Positions 56,052 through 64,000 of a stretch of 64,000 bases of DNA are shown one piece after another. The stretch lies in assembly GCA_947495295.1 (NCBI GenBank), contig CANLYJ010000002.1:434001-498000 (forward strand). The letters are read 5' to 3'. Source of the stretch: an uncultured Paracoccaceae bacterium. Lineage in GTDB: Bacteria > Pseudomonadota > Alphaproteobacteria > Rhodobacterales > Rhodobacteraceae. The notes under the pieces are model-generated. The model worked only from the letters and a program-made list of their open reading frames with translations. It was not told where the DNA came from and searched no databases. Positions within the stretch are counted from its first letter, which is position 1. The number at the start of each line of letters is the position of its first letter. A program made the position numbers and the translations under genes.

Positions 56052-57745
56052 TGGCGGGGTCCGGCCTGCCGCTGCTGCTGGTGCAAAACGATGCCGCTGG
56101 CGACGTGCTGACCTGTCAGGAGGGGCTGAGTTTTTGGGGTGGTGTCGACCCTGATACCGGCGTGATCATCGACGCACATCACCCCGATTGCGGGGCCTCG
56201 CTTGCCGGGCGGATCGTGTTGATGCCGACCTCGCGCGGGTCATGCAGCGGCAGCGGTGTGATGTTGCAACTGGCGCGCAATGGGCACGCGCCTGCGGCTT
56301 TGGTGTTTTGCGAAGCTGAAGATATTCTGACCCTCGGGGCGATGATTGCCGCACGCTTGTTTGATCGCCCCGTTGCCGTGTTGCGCCTGCCCCGGGTCGA
56401 TTACGAACGCCTGTCCGGGGCCAAACACGCTGAAATTCGGGGCGAGACTCTGGCGTTTGATGGTCATGTGATCGGGTTGATCCGGCCCGATCCGCATCAA
56501 CTGACGCTAAGCGATACAGATAAAAATATGCTCGCCGGGCAGGATGGCCTGGCAGCACAGGTGGCGATGGAGGTGCTATGCCTGATCGCCGCAGCCCAAG
56601 GCGCGCGTGATCTGATCGATGTGACCCGCGCCCATATCGATGGCTGCATTCTGGCCCACGACGCGAATCTGGATTTCGCCGAGACGATGCTGAAGATGGG
56701 TGCGCGTGTGCGCATTCCCACGACGATTAATGCGATTTCGGTTGATCGGATCGGGTGGCAGGCGCAGGATGTGCCACCGGATTTTGGCCGCAAGGCCAGC
56801 CGCTTGGCGGATGCTTATGTGAACATGGGCGCGCGCGCGACATTCACCTGCGCCCCTTATCTGTTGGATGATGCGCCGCAAAAGGATGAACCGATTGGCT
56901 GGTCGGAATCCAATGCGGTGATCTATGCCAATTCGGTGCTGGGTGCGCGGACCCAGAAACATCCCGACTACCTTGATCTGTTTATCGCCATGACCGGACG
57001 AGCGCCGAATACTGGTGTTTATCTGGCGGCCAATCGGGTGCCGGGATGTGTGATCAACGTTGCCCTGCCTGACCATTATGATGAAAGCATCTGGCCGATG
57101 CTGGGTTGGTTGGCCGGTGCGAAGTCCCCCAATGCCATTCCCGTCCTGACGGGGCTGGAGGCCGCTTTACCTACGCCAGATGACCTCAAGGCATTATGTG
57201 CCGCTTTCGGTACAACCTCTGCCGCGCCGATGCTGCATGTGCGGGGGCATACGCCAGAGGGTGATCTGCCCGTGCCGGTTGATGCCGCGCAGTTTGATGT
57301 TTCGCCCTTGGATTTGATGCAGGTCTGGCGCGGGTTCAACGCGGGGCCTGTGCAGGTTGATCTGGTTGCGATTGGCAGCCCGCATGCGTCGTTGACGGAA
57401 TGCCGCGAATTTGCGCGCCTGCTGGGCGATCAGAACGCGCCGCTGATGACCGATGTTATCGTGACCGTTGGCCGCAATGTCCTTACCGCCGCGACGCAAG
57501 AAGGGATCGTTGAGACGTTGACGCAGGCCGGTGTTCGGGTGATCCCTGACCTATGCTGGTGTTCGATCACGGAACCTGTCTTTCCTGTCGGCGCGCAGGT
57601 TCTGATGACGAATTCCGGGAAATACGCGCATTACGCCTACGGTTTGACCGGGCGCGATGTGCGGTTCGGCAGCCTGCGTGATTGTGCAAAGGCTGCCGTG
57701 AGCGGGCGGGCCCGCGATGATATGCCGGCGTGGTTGCTGCGCTAG
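56051..57745 (+). CDS. Fused aconitase X (DUF126-DUF521), hydroxyproline dehydratase-like
   Basis: A 564-residue fusion of the small swivel domain (DUF126; SFWGGVDPDTGVIIDAHHP and GRGSCSGSG at about 15-65) and the large aconitase-X domain (DUF521; HIDGCILAHDANL, MGARVRIPTT, ESNAVIYANSVLGART). Bacterial AcnX proteins of the fused type were characterised as cis-3-hydroxy-L-proline dehydratases; others dehydrate mevalonate 5-phosphate in archaea. Cysteines for an Fe-S or Fe centre are present. ATG at 56051 is preferred to TTG at 56048. Substrate here is inference. Confidence 0.85.
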   Translation: MAGSGLPLLLVQNDAAGDVLTCQEGLSFWGGVDPDTGVIIDAHHPDCGASLAGRIVLMPTSRGSCSGSGVMLQLARNGHAPAALVFCEAEDILTLGAMIAARLFDRPVAVLRLPRVDYERLSGAKHAEIRGETLAFDGHVIGLIRPDPHQLTLSDTDKNMLAGQDGLAAQVAMEVLCLIAAAQGARDLIDVTRAHIDGCILAHDANLDFAETMLKMGARVRIPTTINAISVDRIGWQAQDVPPDFGRKASRLADAYVNMGARATFTCAPYLLDDAPQKDEPIGWSESNAVIYANSVLGARTQKHPDYLDLFIAMTGRAPNTGVYLAANRVPGCVINVALPDHYDESIWPMLGWLAGAKSPNAIPVLTGLEAALPTPDDLKALCAAFGTTSAAPMLHVRGHTPEGDLPVPVDAAQFDVSPLDLMQVWRGFNAGPVQVDLVAIGSPHASLTECREFARLLGDQNAPLMTDVIVTVGRNVLTAATQEGIVETLTQAGVRVIPDLCWCSITEPVFPVGAQVLMTNSGKYAHYAYGLTGRDVRFGSLRDCAKAAVSGRARDDMPAWLLR

Positions 57746-57762
57746 CGCATTCCCTTTGTTGG

Positions 57763-58938
57763 TCAGATCCGTTCAATTGCCAGTGCGATGCCTTGTCCGC
57801 CGCCGATGCACATGGTGATCAGCGCGCGTTTGCCCCCGATCCGTTCCAGTTCATACATCGCTTTGACCGTGATGATTGCACCTGTCGCACCCACGGGGTG
57901 GCCAAGCGCGATGGCACCGCCATTGGGGTTCACGCGGGCCGGGTCAAAGCCAAGTTCTTTTGATACAGCCAGCGCTTGGGCGGCGAAGGCTTCGTTTGAT
58001 TCGATCACGTCAAAATCACCGACGACCATTTTCAGCTTTACGAGCAGGTTGCTGACGGCGGGAACCGGGCCGATGCCCATCACCTCAGGCCGTACCCCCG
58101 CATGGGCATAGCCCAGCACCCGGAACTTTGGGGTCAGTCCGGCCCGTTCGGCCGCGTCCGCCGTGGCCAGAACCACAGCCGCGGCCCCGTCATTCAGCCC
58201 AGAGGCGTTGCCCGCTGTCACGGACCCATCTTTTTGGAATACCGGGCGCAGACCGGCCAAAGCTTCTGCCGTGGTTGCCTTGGGATGTTCGTCTCGCGCG
58301 AAATCCACCAACTCGCGCTTGCGCTTGACCTGCACCGGCACGATCTGGCTGTCGAAATGGCCCGCGGCGATGGCCGCTGCCGCGCGTTCCTGGCTTTGCA
58401 GGGCAAAGGCGTCCTGATCGGCCCGGCTGACGTCATGTTCTGCGGCGACATTTTCAGCCGTCACACCCATATGGCCGGTGCCAAACGGGCAGTTCAGCGC
58501 GCCCAGCATCATGTCCTGCGTGCGCACATCACCCATTTTTGCGCCCCACCGCTGATCGGGAATGATGAAGGGCGACCGGCTCATGTTTTCGGCCCCGCCT
58601 GCAAGTCCGAATTCGGCGTCATCCAGCATCAGCGATTGCACGACTGACACAATCGCCTGCACGCCAGACCCGCAAAGACGGTTCACATTCATCGCAGGTG
58701 TGGTGTCGGGGATGCCCGCATTCATGGCTGCAACCCGGCTGACATACATGTCCTTGGGTTCGGTATTGATGACATGGCCCATTGCCACATGGCCGATCTG
58801 TGCGCCTTCGACGCCTGACCGTTCCAATGCTGCTTTTGCGGCCACCGTGCCCAATTCGATGGGCGTTGTACCCGCCAAAGCGCCGCCGAATGTGCCAATC
58901 GCCGTGCGTGCGCCACCCAAGATCACGATATCGGTCAT
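57763..58938 (-). CDS. Acetyl-CoA C-acyltransferase (thiolase)
   Basis: A 391-residue type II thiolase that joins or cleaves acyl-CoA units. The nucleophile Cys89 is in NRLCGSGVQA. The catalytic His is in GGAIALGHPVGATGA and the second Cys in MCIGGGQG near the C-terminus. BktB and PhaA are close relatives; the direction (degradation or ketoacyl-CoA synthesis) cannot be read. ATG at 58938 follows GGGAGGCC. It is convergent with the aconitase-X gene and divergent from the small membrane peptide gene across a palindromic operator. Confidence 0.93.
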   Translation of the reverse strand: MTDIVILGGARTAIGTFGGALAGTTPIELGTVAAKAALERSGVEGAQIGHVAMGHVINTEPKDMYVSRVAAMNAGIPDTTPAMNVNRLCGSGVQAIVSVVQSLMLDDAEFGLAGGAENMSRSPFIIPDQRWGAKMGDVRTQDMMLGALNCPFGTGHMGVTAENVAAEHDVSRADQDAFALQSQERAAAAIAAGHFDSQIVPVQVKRKRELVDFARDEHPKATTAEALAGLRPVFQKDGSVTAGNASGLNDGAAAVVLATADAAERAGLTPKFRVLGYAHAGVRPEVMGIGPVPAVSNLLVKLKMVVGDFDVIESNEAFAAQALAVSKELGFDPARVNPNGGAIALGHPVGATGAIITVKAMYELERIGGKRALITMCIGGGQGIALAIERI

Positions 58939-59051
58939 GAAGGCCTCCCAAATCATCAGTTTTGCGTAGTATAGCGCGGTTTATTCTGCATGCAGAAAAA
59001 CGTGGCGGCACCGCGTCAACTTGAAATGTCATGTCTCATGACCTATGTATA

Positions 59052-59067
59052 GTATACAATTGTATAC
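59052..59067. promoter_or_regulatory. Perfect 16-bp palindrome GTATACAATTGTATAC, candidate operator
   Basis: A perfect palindrome lies 19 bases before the small membrane peptide ATG and 114 bases from the thiolase start, in the divergent gap. TTGTATACAA-like sequences are common targets of GntR-type repressors, so this is a likely regulator site for one or both directions. Confidence 0.6.
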
Positions 59068-59085
59068 CTCACAGAAGGGAAGTAC

Positions 59086-59256
59086 ATGACCCAAGATATT
59101 CTTAATGGAAATTTCTTTATATTCGTTCTGGTTGTGATCGCCGTTTTCTGGATTTTGATGCGTGGCGGTGGAGGCGGTGGCCGTGGCGGCCGTGGCGGCG
59201 GCGGTGACAGCGGTTGGGGCGGTGATTTCGGCGGCGATGATGGCGGGGGCGACTGA
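59086..59256 (+). CDS. 56-residue membrane peptide with Gly-rich acidic tail
   Basis: A short ORF: MTQDILNGNFFIFVLVVIAVFWILMR is one transmembrane helix, followed by a low-complexity tail of about 30 residues made almost only of Gly with a few Arg, Asp and Trp. AGAAGGG 8 bases upstream is a good ribosome site, and a VOC gene starts 2 bases after its stop. Gly-rich low-complexity coding can mislead, but the ribosome site, start and tight coupling make a real gene likely. Function unknown. Confidence 0.65.
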   Translation: MTQDILNGNFFIFVLVVIAVFWILMRGGGGGGRGGRGGGGDSGWGGDFGGDDGGGD

Positions 59257-59257
59257 C

Positions 59258-59635
59258 ATGATTGAAACGCTTGATCACATCCAGCTCGCCATGCCGTCCG
59301 GGGCAGAGAAGCCAATGAAGGCCTTTTATTGTGCGCTGCTGGGCATGACCGAGCTGCGCAAACCTGCGCCCTTGCAAGGGCGCGGTGGCTTCTGGGCCAT
59401 GGCAGGCGATATGCAAGTGCATTTTGGTATTGATCCGCAGTTCACCCCGGCCACAAAGGCGCATCCGGCATTCACAACACATCAGCTTTCTGACCTTGCT
59501 GAAAGGCTGCAAGCTGAAGGTCATGCCTTGCGCTGGGACACGGATTTGCCTCAGGTGACGCGGTTTTTCACGCATGATCCGGTGGGCAACCGGATCGAAT
59601 TCATTGCAAGCAAGACCGCCGCGCCTGTAACCTGA
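59258..59635 (+). CDS. VOC family protein
   Basis: A 125-residue vicinal-oxygen-chelate fold protein (glyoxalase/bleomycin-resistance/dioxygenase superfamily). LDHIQLAMPSGAEKPMKAFYCALLGMTELRKP opens the fold (family pattern) and DPVGNRIEFI closes it. His6 and Glu118 could be metal ligands. The longer reading from 59162 would run through the peptide gene in another frame and is rejected. Start at 59258 lies 1 base after the peptide stop. Substrate unknown. Confidence 0.85.
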   Translation: MIETLDHIQLAMPSGAEKPMKAFYCALLGMTELRKPAPLQGRGGFWAMAGDMQVHFGIDPQFTPATKAHPAFTTHQLSDLAERLQAEGHALRWDTDLPQVTRFFTHDPVGNRIEFIASKTAAPVT

Positions 59636-59688
59636 ACCGAGGTTTGATCCCGCATGCGGTCAGATCTGGCTGACGCGAAGGCACATAT

Positions 59689-60222
59689 ATGGACGATTTC
59701 CAAAGTTTTATCGGGATGGTCAGCCTTGTCATCCTTGTGCTGATATTTGGTAGCTCGCGTCTACGCAGCCGAAAGGATACGTCAGAGGCGCGGCGTATCG
59801 CTGACCTGAAAAGCCGGGCAGGCAAACCCGATATGGCGCTGAGCGCGGGGCGCGACGCTGCTGCCAAGCTGGCCAATGTCAAAGAGGTCTTTGTGCCCAT
59901 GCATCCCGAAGAAGAAGAGGCGATGCGGGCCTTCTATCTTGGCATATTGGGCATGGCTGAGATGCGGTCGCCCAACTATCCAAGGGATCAGGACGGCTTT
60001 TGGGCGATCATGGGCGCGCGGCGGGTCTATTTTGGACTTTCGCCCAGTTTTCCGGTGGACCGGAAGGTGCCGCCCATCCTGACAACCCGTGATCTTGATG
60101 CCATGGCCGATATATTAACCGTGGCTGGTCACGAGATTGCATGGGATAACCGCGATAGCTATGCAAGGCGTCTGGCGACGGTTGATCCCGCGGGCAATGG
60201 TATTCTTTTCCTGCGGGGATAA
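59689..60222 (+). CDS. Membrane-anchored VOC family protein
   Basis: A 177-residue protein: an N-terminal transmembrane helix (about 7-22, FIGMVSLVILVLIFG), a basic linker, then a VOC domain from about 65 (VFVPMHPEEEEAMRAFYLGILGMAEMRSPNYP, closing DPAGNGILFL). The VOC part resembles the preceding protein (FWAxxGxxxVxFGxxPxF). The first His is replaced by a Pro-Met-His arrangement and the final Glu by Leu (GNGILFL), so metal binding may be lost. It lies 53 bases after the first VOC gene. Confidence 0.82.
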   Translation: MDDFQSFIGMVSLVILVLIFGSSRLRSRKDTSEARRIADLKSRAGKPDMALSAGRDAAAKLANVKEVFVPMHPEEEEAMRAFYLGILGMAEMRSPNYPRDQDGFWAIMGARRVYFGLSPSFPVDRKVPPILTTRDLDAMADILTVAGHEIAWDNRDSYARRLATVDPAGNGILFLRG

Positions 60223-60285
60223 TCGCCGTCGCCCCGTTTCCTTTATGCGACTGCGTGTTAAGTCATCCCATAGCCACGAGGTCGC

Positions 60286-60942
60286 ATGTTACTATCCGTT
60301 AAAGATATCCACAAAACCTATACTACAGCCGATGGCCCTTTTGCTGTGCTGCGCGGTATCGATCTGCGCCTGGCGGCGGGTGAGACGCTGGCCCTGACAG
60401 GCGAGTCGGGCAGCGGCAAAAGTACGCTTTTGCATTTGATCGGCGGGTTGGACACCCCGGATCAGGGTCAAATCATGATCGACGGGCAGGATATTGCCGC
60501 CCTTGATGACAATGGGCGCGCAGCGCTGCGCCGTGGCACTGTTGGCGTTGTTTTTCAGCAATTCAACCTGATCCCAAGCCTGAAGGTTGCGGATAACATC
60601 GCCTTTCAGGCGCGGCTGGCGGATCAGCATGACCCCGATTGGGTGGCCACGCTGGCCGACCGAATGGGTTTGACCGAACAATTGAACAAGTACCCTGAAC
60701 AGCTATCGGGTGGGCAGCAGCAGCGGGTTGCCATTGCACGCACGCTGGCCCCCAAACCGCGCCTTGTTCTGGCCGATGAGCCAACCGGTAATCTGGATGA
60801 GGCGACCGCCGCCACCGTCATGGATCTGATGCTGGAACTGGTGGCTGAAACCGGTGCGGGCCTGTTGATGGTCACCCATTCGGAGGCACTGGCCGGACGT
60901 ATGGCACGCAGATTGCATTTGCGGGCAGGTCGATTGGCATGA
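60286..60942 (+). CDS. ABC transporter ATPase (LolD/MacB-type)
   Basis: A 218-residue ATPase of the LolD/MacB/AttE group that works with FtsX-type permeases. Walker A GESGSGKST at about 40, signature LSGGQQQRVAIARTL at about 143 and Walker B LVLADEPTGNLDEATA are complete. It overlaps the permease start by 4 bases (ATGA). The three-gene order ATPase, long permease, lipocalin-like protein recalls AttEFGH. Confidence 0.92.
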   Translation: MLLSVKDIHKTYTTADGPFAVLRGIDLRLAAGETLALTGESGSGKSTLLHLIGGLDTPDQGQIMIDGQDIAALDDNGRAALRRGTVGVVFQQFNLIPSLKVADNIAFQARLADQHDPDWVATLADRMGLTEQLNKYPEQLSGGQQQRVAIARTLAPKPRLVLADEPTGNLDEATAATVMDLMLELVAETGAGLLMVTHSEALAGRMARRLHLRAGRLA

Positions 60943-63323
60943 CCCGTGCCACGCTTCAGGCTTTGCTGTCGCATTGGTGGCGCAACCCGTTGCAGTTATT
61001 CACATTGCTGGCGGGGCTGGCCTTGGCAACCGCGCTATGGTCCGGGGTGCAGGCCGTCAATGCAGAGGCGCGCGCCAGTTATGATGCCGCCGCTGCCGCC
61101 TTGGGCGAGGGGCAATATGACAGGTTGCTGCGCCGCGATGGGCAGCCGATGGATCAGGCGACTTACATCACCCTGCGTCGTGCAGGTTGGCTGGTTAGCC
61201 CGGTGGTGCAGGGTCGGCTGGACGGGGTGCGGATCATCGGGATTGACCCGTTGACAGCCCCCGGTGATATCGGCCCTGTCGCCATCGGCGAGGATGCTGA
61301 TGTCGTCGGTTTTCTGACTGGCGCCGGACAGTTATTTGCCAATGCCGAAACCGCGCGACGACTAACCGGCCAGCAGGTCATTATCACACCCGAGGCCGCG
61401 CCCGGCACCGCGATTACCGATATCGGTGTCGCCCAGCGCCTGTTGGGCAAGCAAGGGCAGATTGATAGCCTGATTATTGCCCCAGCCCAGCCACGATCCC
61501 AGCCACCGCTGGAAAACATCGCCCCGCAACTGCTGCGCCGCGCAGCACAGGGCGGGTCCGATATCGGGCGATTGACCGACAGTTTTCATTTGAACCTGAC
61601 CGCTTTTGGATTGTTATCCTTCGCGGTCGGTATCTTTATCGTACATGGGGCTATCGGACTGGCCTTTGAACAGCGGCGGCCCGTCGTGCGCACCTTGCGC
61701 GCGTTGGGCCTGCCATTGCGGCGTTTGATTGTGCTGATGGGGGCGGAGCTGATGCTGTTTGCGCTGTTTGCCGGTGCGATTGGTGTGGCGTTGGGATATG
61801 GAATTGCCGCCCTTTTGCTGCCGGATGTGGCGGCCACCTTGCGCGGGCTTTATGGGGCGGATGTGTCCGGCACTTTGCAATTACGTCCCGCCTGGTGGCT
61901 GTCGGGTCTGTCGATTGCGCTGGGCGGCACGGCGCTGGCCGCAAGTGGCGCGCTTTTCAAACTGTCCAAAATGCCGCTTTTGGCGGCTGCACAGCCACGG
62001 GCGCTGGCCATGGCTGCTGGCCGGAACGCGGTGATACAGGGTGCTGGCGCTGCCGTGCTTTTGGCTGTCGCTGGGGTGCTGATGTTCACAGCCCAGGGTT
62101 TGATTGGCGGTTTCACCTTGCTTGCGGCACTGTTGATCGGCGCCGCACTCGCCCTGCCACTGATCCTTGACCGGGTGTTGGCGGCCTGTAGCGGCCTTGC
62201 CAGATCGGTGACCGCGCAATGGTTCTGGTCGGACACCCGGCAGCAATTGCCCGGGCTGTCATTGGCCCTGATGGCGTTGCTATTGGCGATGGCCGCTAAT
62301 GTGGGCGTTTCAACGATGGTGTCCAGTTTCCGCCTGACATTTGTTGAATTTTTGGACCAACGGCTGTCATCGGAACTCTATGTCAGTACCGAGGATGCGA
62401 CCCAATCCCAAAAGCTGACCGCCTTTGCCGCCCCGCGGGTCGATGCGATCTTGCCAATTCAGTTTGCTGACACGGAAATCGCCGGGCAACCCACCGAAGT
62501 TTACGGCGCGCGTGACAATCACACCTATCGCGATAACTGGATTTTCCTGCAAAATAGTGCGGCACCTTGGGACACAACATTTGGCGGGCAAACCATCCTG
62601 ATCAATGAACAACTGGCCCGTCGGGGTGGATTGGGCATTGGCGATCAGGTTCAGTTGCAGGATCAAGTTTTTATGATTGCGGGCATCTACGGCGATTATG
62701 GCAACCCGATTGGTCAGGCTGTTATCAGCGAGGCGCAATTCGCCGGGCTGTATCCGGGGATTACGGCCCAACGGTTTGGGCTACGGCTGGACCCGGATCA
62801 GGTGCCCGATTTCGTCGCTGCGTTGGAGGCAGAGGCAGGCATCCCCGCCACCCAGACCGTCGATCAGGCGCGGATCAAGGCGATATCACTACAGGTTTTT
62901 GAACGCACCTTTACCGTAACAACGGCGTTGAACATCCTGACGCTGGCGGTGGCGGGTTTCGCCATTTTGATGAGCCTGCTGACGCTGGCTACGATGCGCG
63001 TGCCGCAATTGGCCCCGGCCTGGGCGATGGGGATGACGCGCGGCCAATTGGGAAGGCTGGAGCTGTTGCGCGCGGTGCTTTTGGCGGTGTTGACGGCGTT
63101 TGTGGCACTCCCCCTCGGCCTGGCCTTGGCCTGGGCGCTGTTGGCGGTGGTCAATGTCGCTGCCTTTGGCTGGGAATTGCCGATGTATCTGTTTCCGGGG
63201 GATTATGCGCGCCTTGGTATCTTTGCGCTGCTTGCCGCTGCGCTTGCCGCGCTGTGGCCGGCAAGACGGCTGGCGCGCACGCCCCCAGCTGATTTGCTGA
63301 AGGTGTTTTCGAATGAGCGATAA
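60939..63323 (+). CDS. FtsX-like permease, long AttFG-type
   Basis: A 794-residue permease containing two FtsX-like units: an N-terminal helix (about 15-35), a periplasmic domain, a helix cluster (about 215-430), a second periplasmic domain (about 440-660) and four C-terminal helices (about 665-790). Fused two-unit permeases of this length act with LolD-type ATPases on lipid, lipoprotein or similar substrates. The next gene overlaps it by 11 bases. Substrate unknown. Confidence 0.88.
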   Translation: MTRATLQALLSHWWRNPLQLFTLLAGLALATALWSGVQAVNAEARASYDAAAAALGEGQYDRLLRRDGQPMDQATYITLRRAGWLVSPVVQGRLDGVRIIGIDPLTAPGDIGPVAIGEDADVVGFLTGAGQLFANAETARRLTGQQVIITPEAAPGTAITDIGVAQRLLGKQGQIDSLIIAPAQPRSQPPLENIAPQLLRRAAQGGSDIGRLTDSFHLNLTAFGLLSFAVGIFIVHGAIGLAFEQRRPVVRTLRALGLPLRRLIVLMGAELMLFALFAGAIGVALGYGIAALLLPDVAATLRGLYGADVSGTLQLRPAWWLSGLSIALGGTALAASGALFKLSKMPLLAAAQPRALAMAAGRNAVIQGAGAAVLLAVAGVLMFTAQGLIGGFTLLAALLIGAALALPLILDRVLAACSGLARSVTAQWFWSDTRQQLPGLSLALMALLLAMAANVGVSTMVSSFRLTFVEFLDQRLSSELYVSTEDATQSQKLTAFAAPRVDAILPIQFADTEIAGQPTEVYGARDNHTYRDNWIFLQNSAAPWDTTFGGQTILINEQLARRGGLGIGDQVQLQDQVFMIAGIYGDYGNPIGQAVISEAQFAGLYPGITAQRFGLRLDPDQVPDFVAALEAEAGIPATQTVDQARIKAISLQVFERTFTVTTALNILTLAVAGFAILMSLLTLATMRVPQLAPAWAMGMTRGQLGRLELLRAVLLAVLTAFVALPLGLALAWALLAVVNVAAFGWELPMYLFPGDYARLGIFALLAAALAALWPARRLARTPPADLLKVFSNER

Positions 63324-64000
63324 GATGGTGCAGGGCGTTGTCGGGCGGATTATTGCGTTGGTGTTCTTGTGCTTTTTGCCTTTACAGGTCGCCGCCCAGG
63401 GGTTTGCGGGCCTTGGCACTGATGCCGAAGGCTTTGCCATTCCAACCCCTGACCCAAGTTTTGACTTTCCGGCAGATCACGGCCCACACCCGGAATACCG
63501 CATCGAATGGTGGTATCTGACCGCCAATCTGACAGCGGAGGATGGCACGCCCTATGGGCTGCAATGGACCTTGTTCCGTTCGGCTCTTGCGCCCGAAGCG
63601 GGCGAAGGCTGGGCCGCCCCGCAACTGTGGATGGGCCATGCGGCGGTTACCACGCCGGACCAGCACCATGTCAGCGAACGGCTGGCGCGCGGCGGGATCG
63701 GGCAGGCGGGCGTGACAGCAGAACCGTTCAGCGCGTGGATTGACGACTGGGTGCTGCGTGGCGACTGGGATACCCTGCAAATGACCGCAAGCGGGGCTGA
63801 TTTCAGCTATGATATGGCGCTGACTGCCCAAGGCCCGCTGATCTTTCATGGGCAGGATGGGTATTCGGTGAAATCCGCCGCCGGGCAGGCATCTTACTAT
63901 TATTCGCAGCCCTTCTTTGACATCGCGGGCGTGTTGGATTTGCCGCAAGGTGATGTTGCGGTGACAGGCACCGCCTGGCTTGACCGGGAATGGTCGTCGC
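63313..64000 (+). CDS. Lipocalin-like / AttH-CrtC family protein, cut by window edge
   Basis: About 229 N-terminal residues of a secreted protein with a signal peptide (FLCFLPLQVAAQ). The start of the AttH/carotenoid 1,2-hydratase-like lipocalin domain is clear: ADHGPHPEYRIEWWYLTANL, YGLQWTLFRSAL, MGHAAVTT and TAWLDREWS at the very end. AttH is encoded with AttEFG, like here, in a system of unclear role; CrtC hydrates carotenoids. ATG at 63313 overlaps the permease by 11 bases. The C-terminus is missing. Confidence 0.85.
   Translation, partial: MSDKMVQGVVGRIIALVFLCFLPLQVAAQGFAGLGTDAEGFAIPTPDPSFDFPADHGPHPEYRIEWWYLTANLTAEDGTPYGLQWTLFRSALAPEAGEGWAAPQLWMGHAAVTTPDQHHVSERLARGGIGQAGVTAEPFSAWIDDWVLRGDWDTLQMTASGADFSYDMALTAQGPLIFHGQDGYSVKSAAGQASYYYSQPFFDIAGVLDLPQGDVAVTGTAWLDREWSS

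Noticed and set aside
59162..59257. Longer start of the first VOC protein
   Set aside because: The added Ala/Val-rich residues are the Gly-rich peptide gene read in another frame.

Overview
The window looks like chromosome from a marine alphaproteobacterium of the Rhodobacterales, most likely the Roseobacter group. I infer this from the gene families and from the dense gene packing with ATGA/GTGA stop-start overlaps. The genus cannot be fixed from the sequence alone. No rRNA, tRNA, CRISPR array, prophage, transposase or replication origin was seen. The content is core metabolism plus many small uptake and catabolic operons.

Layout, 0-24 kb: folC (cut by the left edge) and accD are coupled on the minus strand, next to a CPBP membrane protease. 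ilvD with a trailing lipoprotein, two Roseobacter-type hypothetical genes and a fasciclin lipoprotein run on the plus strand. A TIM-barrel protein and a fatty acid desaturase run minus, divergent from fadH and a LysR regulator, followed by a GGDEF cyclase. A tightly overlapping minus-strand set follows (CinA-type protein, GNAT, AhpD-type, OmpA-type), then matB, divergent from map. An orphan TRAP binding protein, a minus-strand chain (FAD oxidoreductase, rsmD, HAD hydrolase, small ORF) and a peroxiredoxin come next.

24-42 kb: a minus-strand chain holds RidA, a glycerophosphodiesterase, a FemAB/GNAT-like protein, phhB and MscS. A type I secretion ABC/HlyD pair and a PBP1A-type enzyme are also on the minus strand. 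On the plus strand lie a small caspase-fold-like protein, glnK-amtB, a D-amino-acid operon (dgcN, dgcA, D-amino-acid transaminase), and an H-NOX gene overlapping an HNOBA-GGDEF-EAL gene, which is a nitric-oxide to c-di-GMP module.

42-64 kb: an oxalate-CoA-ligase-like enzyme is coupled to a ketopantoate-reductase-like enzyme. A tripartite tricarboxylate transporter (TctCBA) and a universal stress protein run minus. A LysR regulator diverges from a probable seven-gene operon: a CuyA/D-cysteine-desulfhydrase-like PLP enzyme, an alpha/beta hydrolase, a betaine-type ABC importer, an inositol-monophosphatase-like protein and a fused aconitase-X protein. A thiolase lies beyond it. A perfect 16-bp palindrome separates the thiolase from a 56-residue membrane/Gly-rich peptide and two VOC proteins. 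The window ends in an AttEFGH-like ABC/FtsX/lipocalin set cut by the right edge.

The most unusual non-coding structures are three tandem hairpins at an exact 25-nt period with different but self-complementary stems (17815-17886), and an 85-bp repeat present twice in inverted orientation (8924-9008 and 38666-38750).
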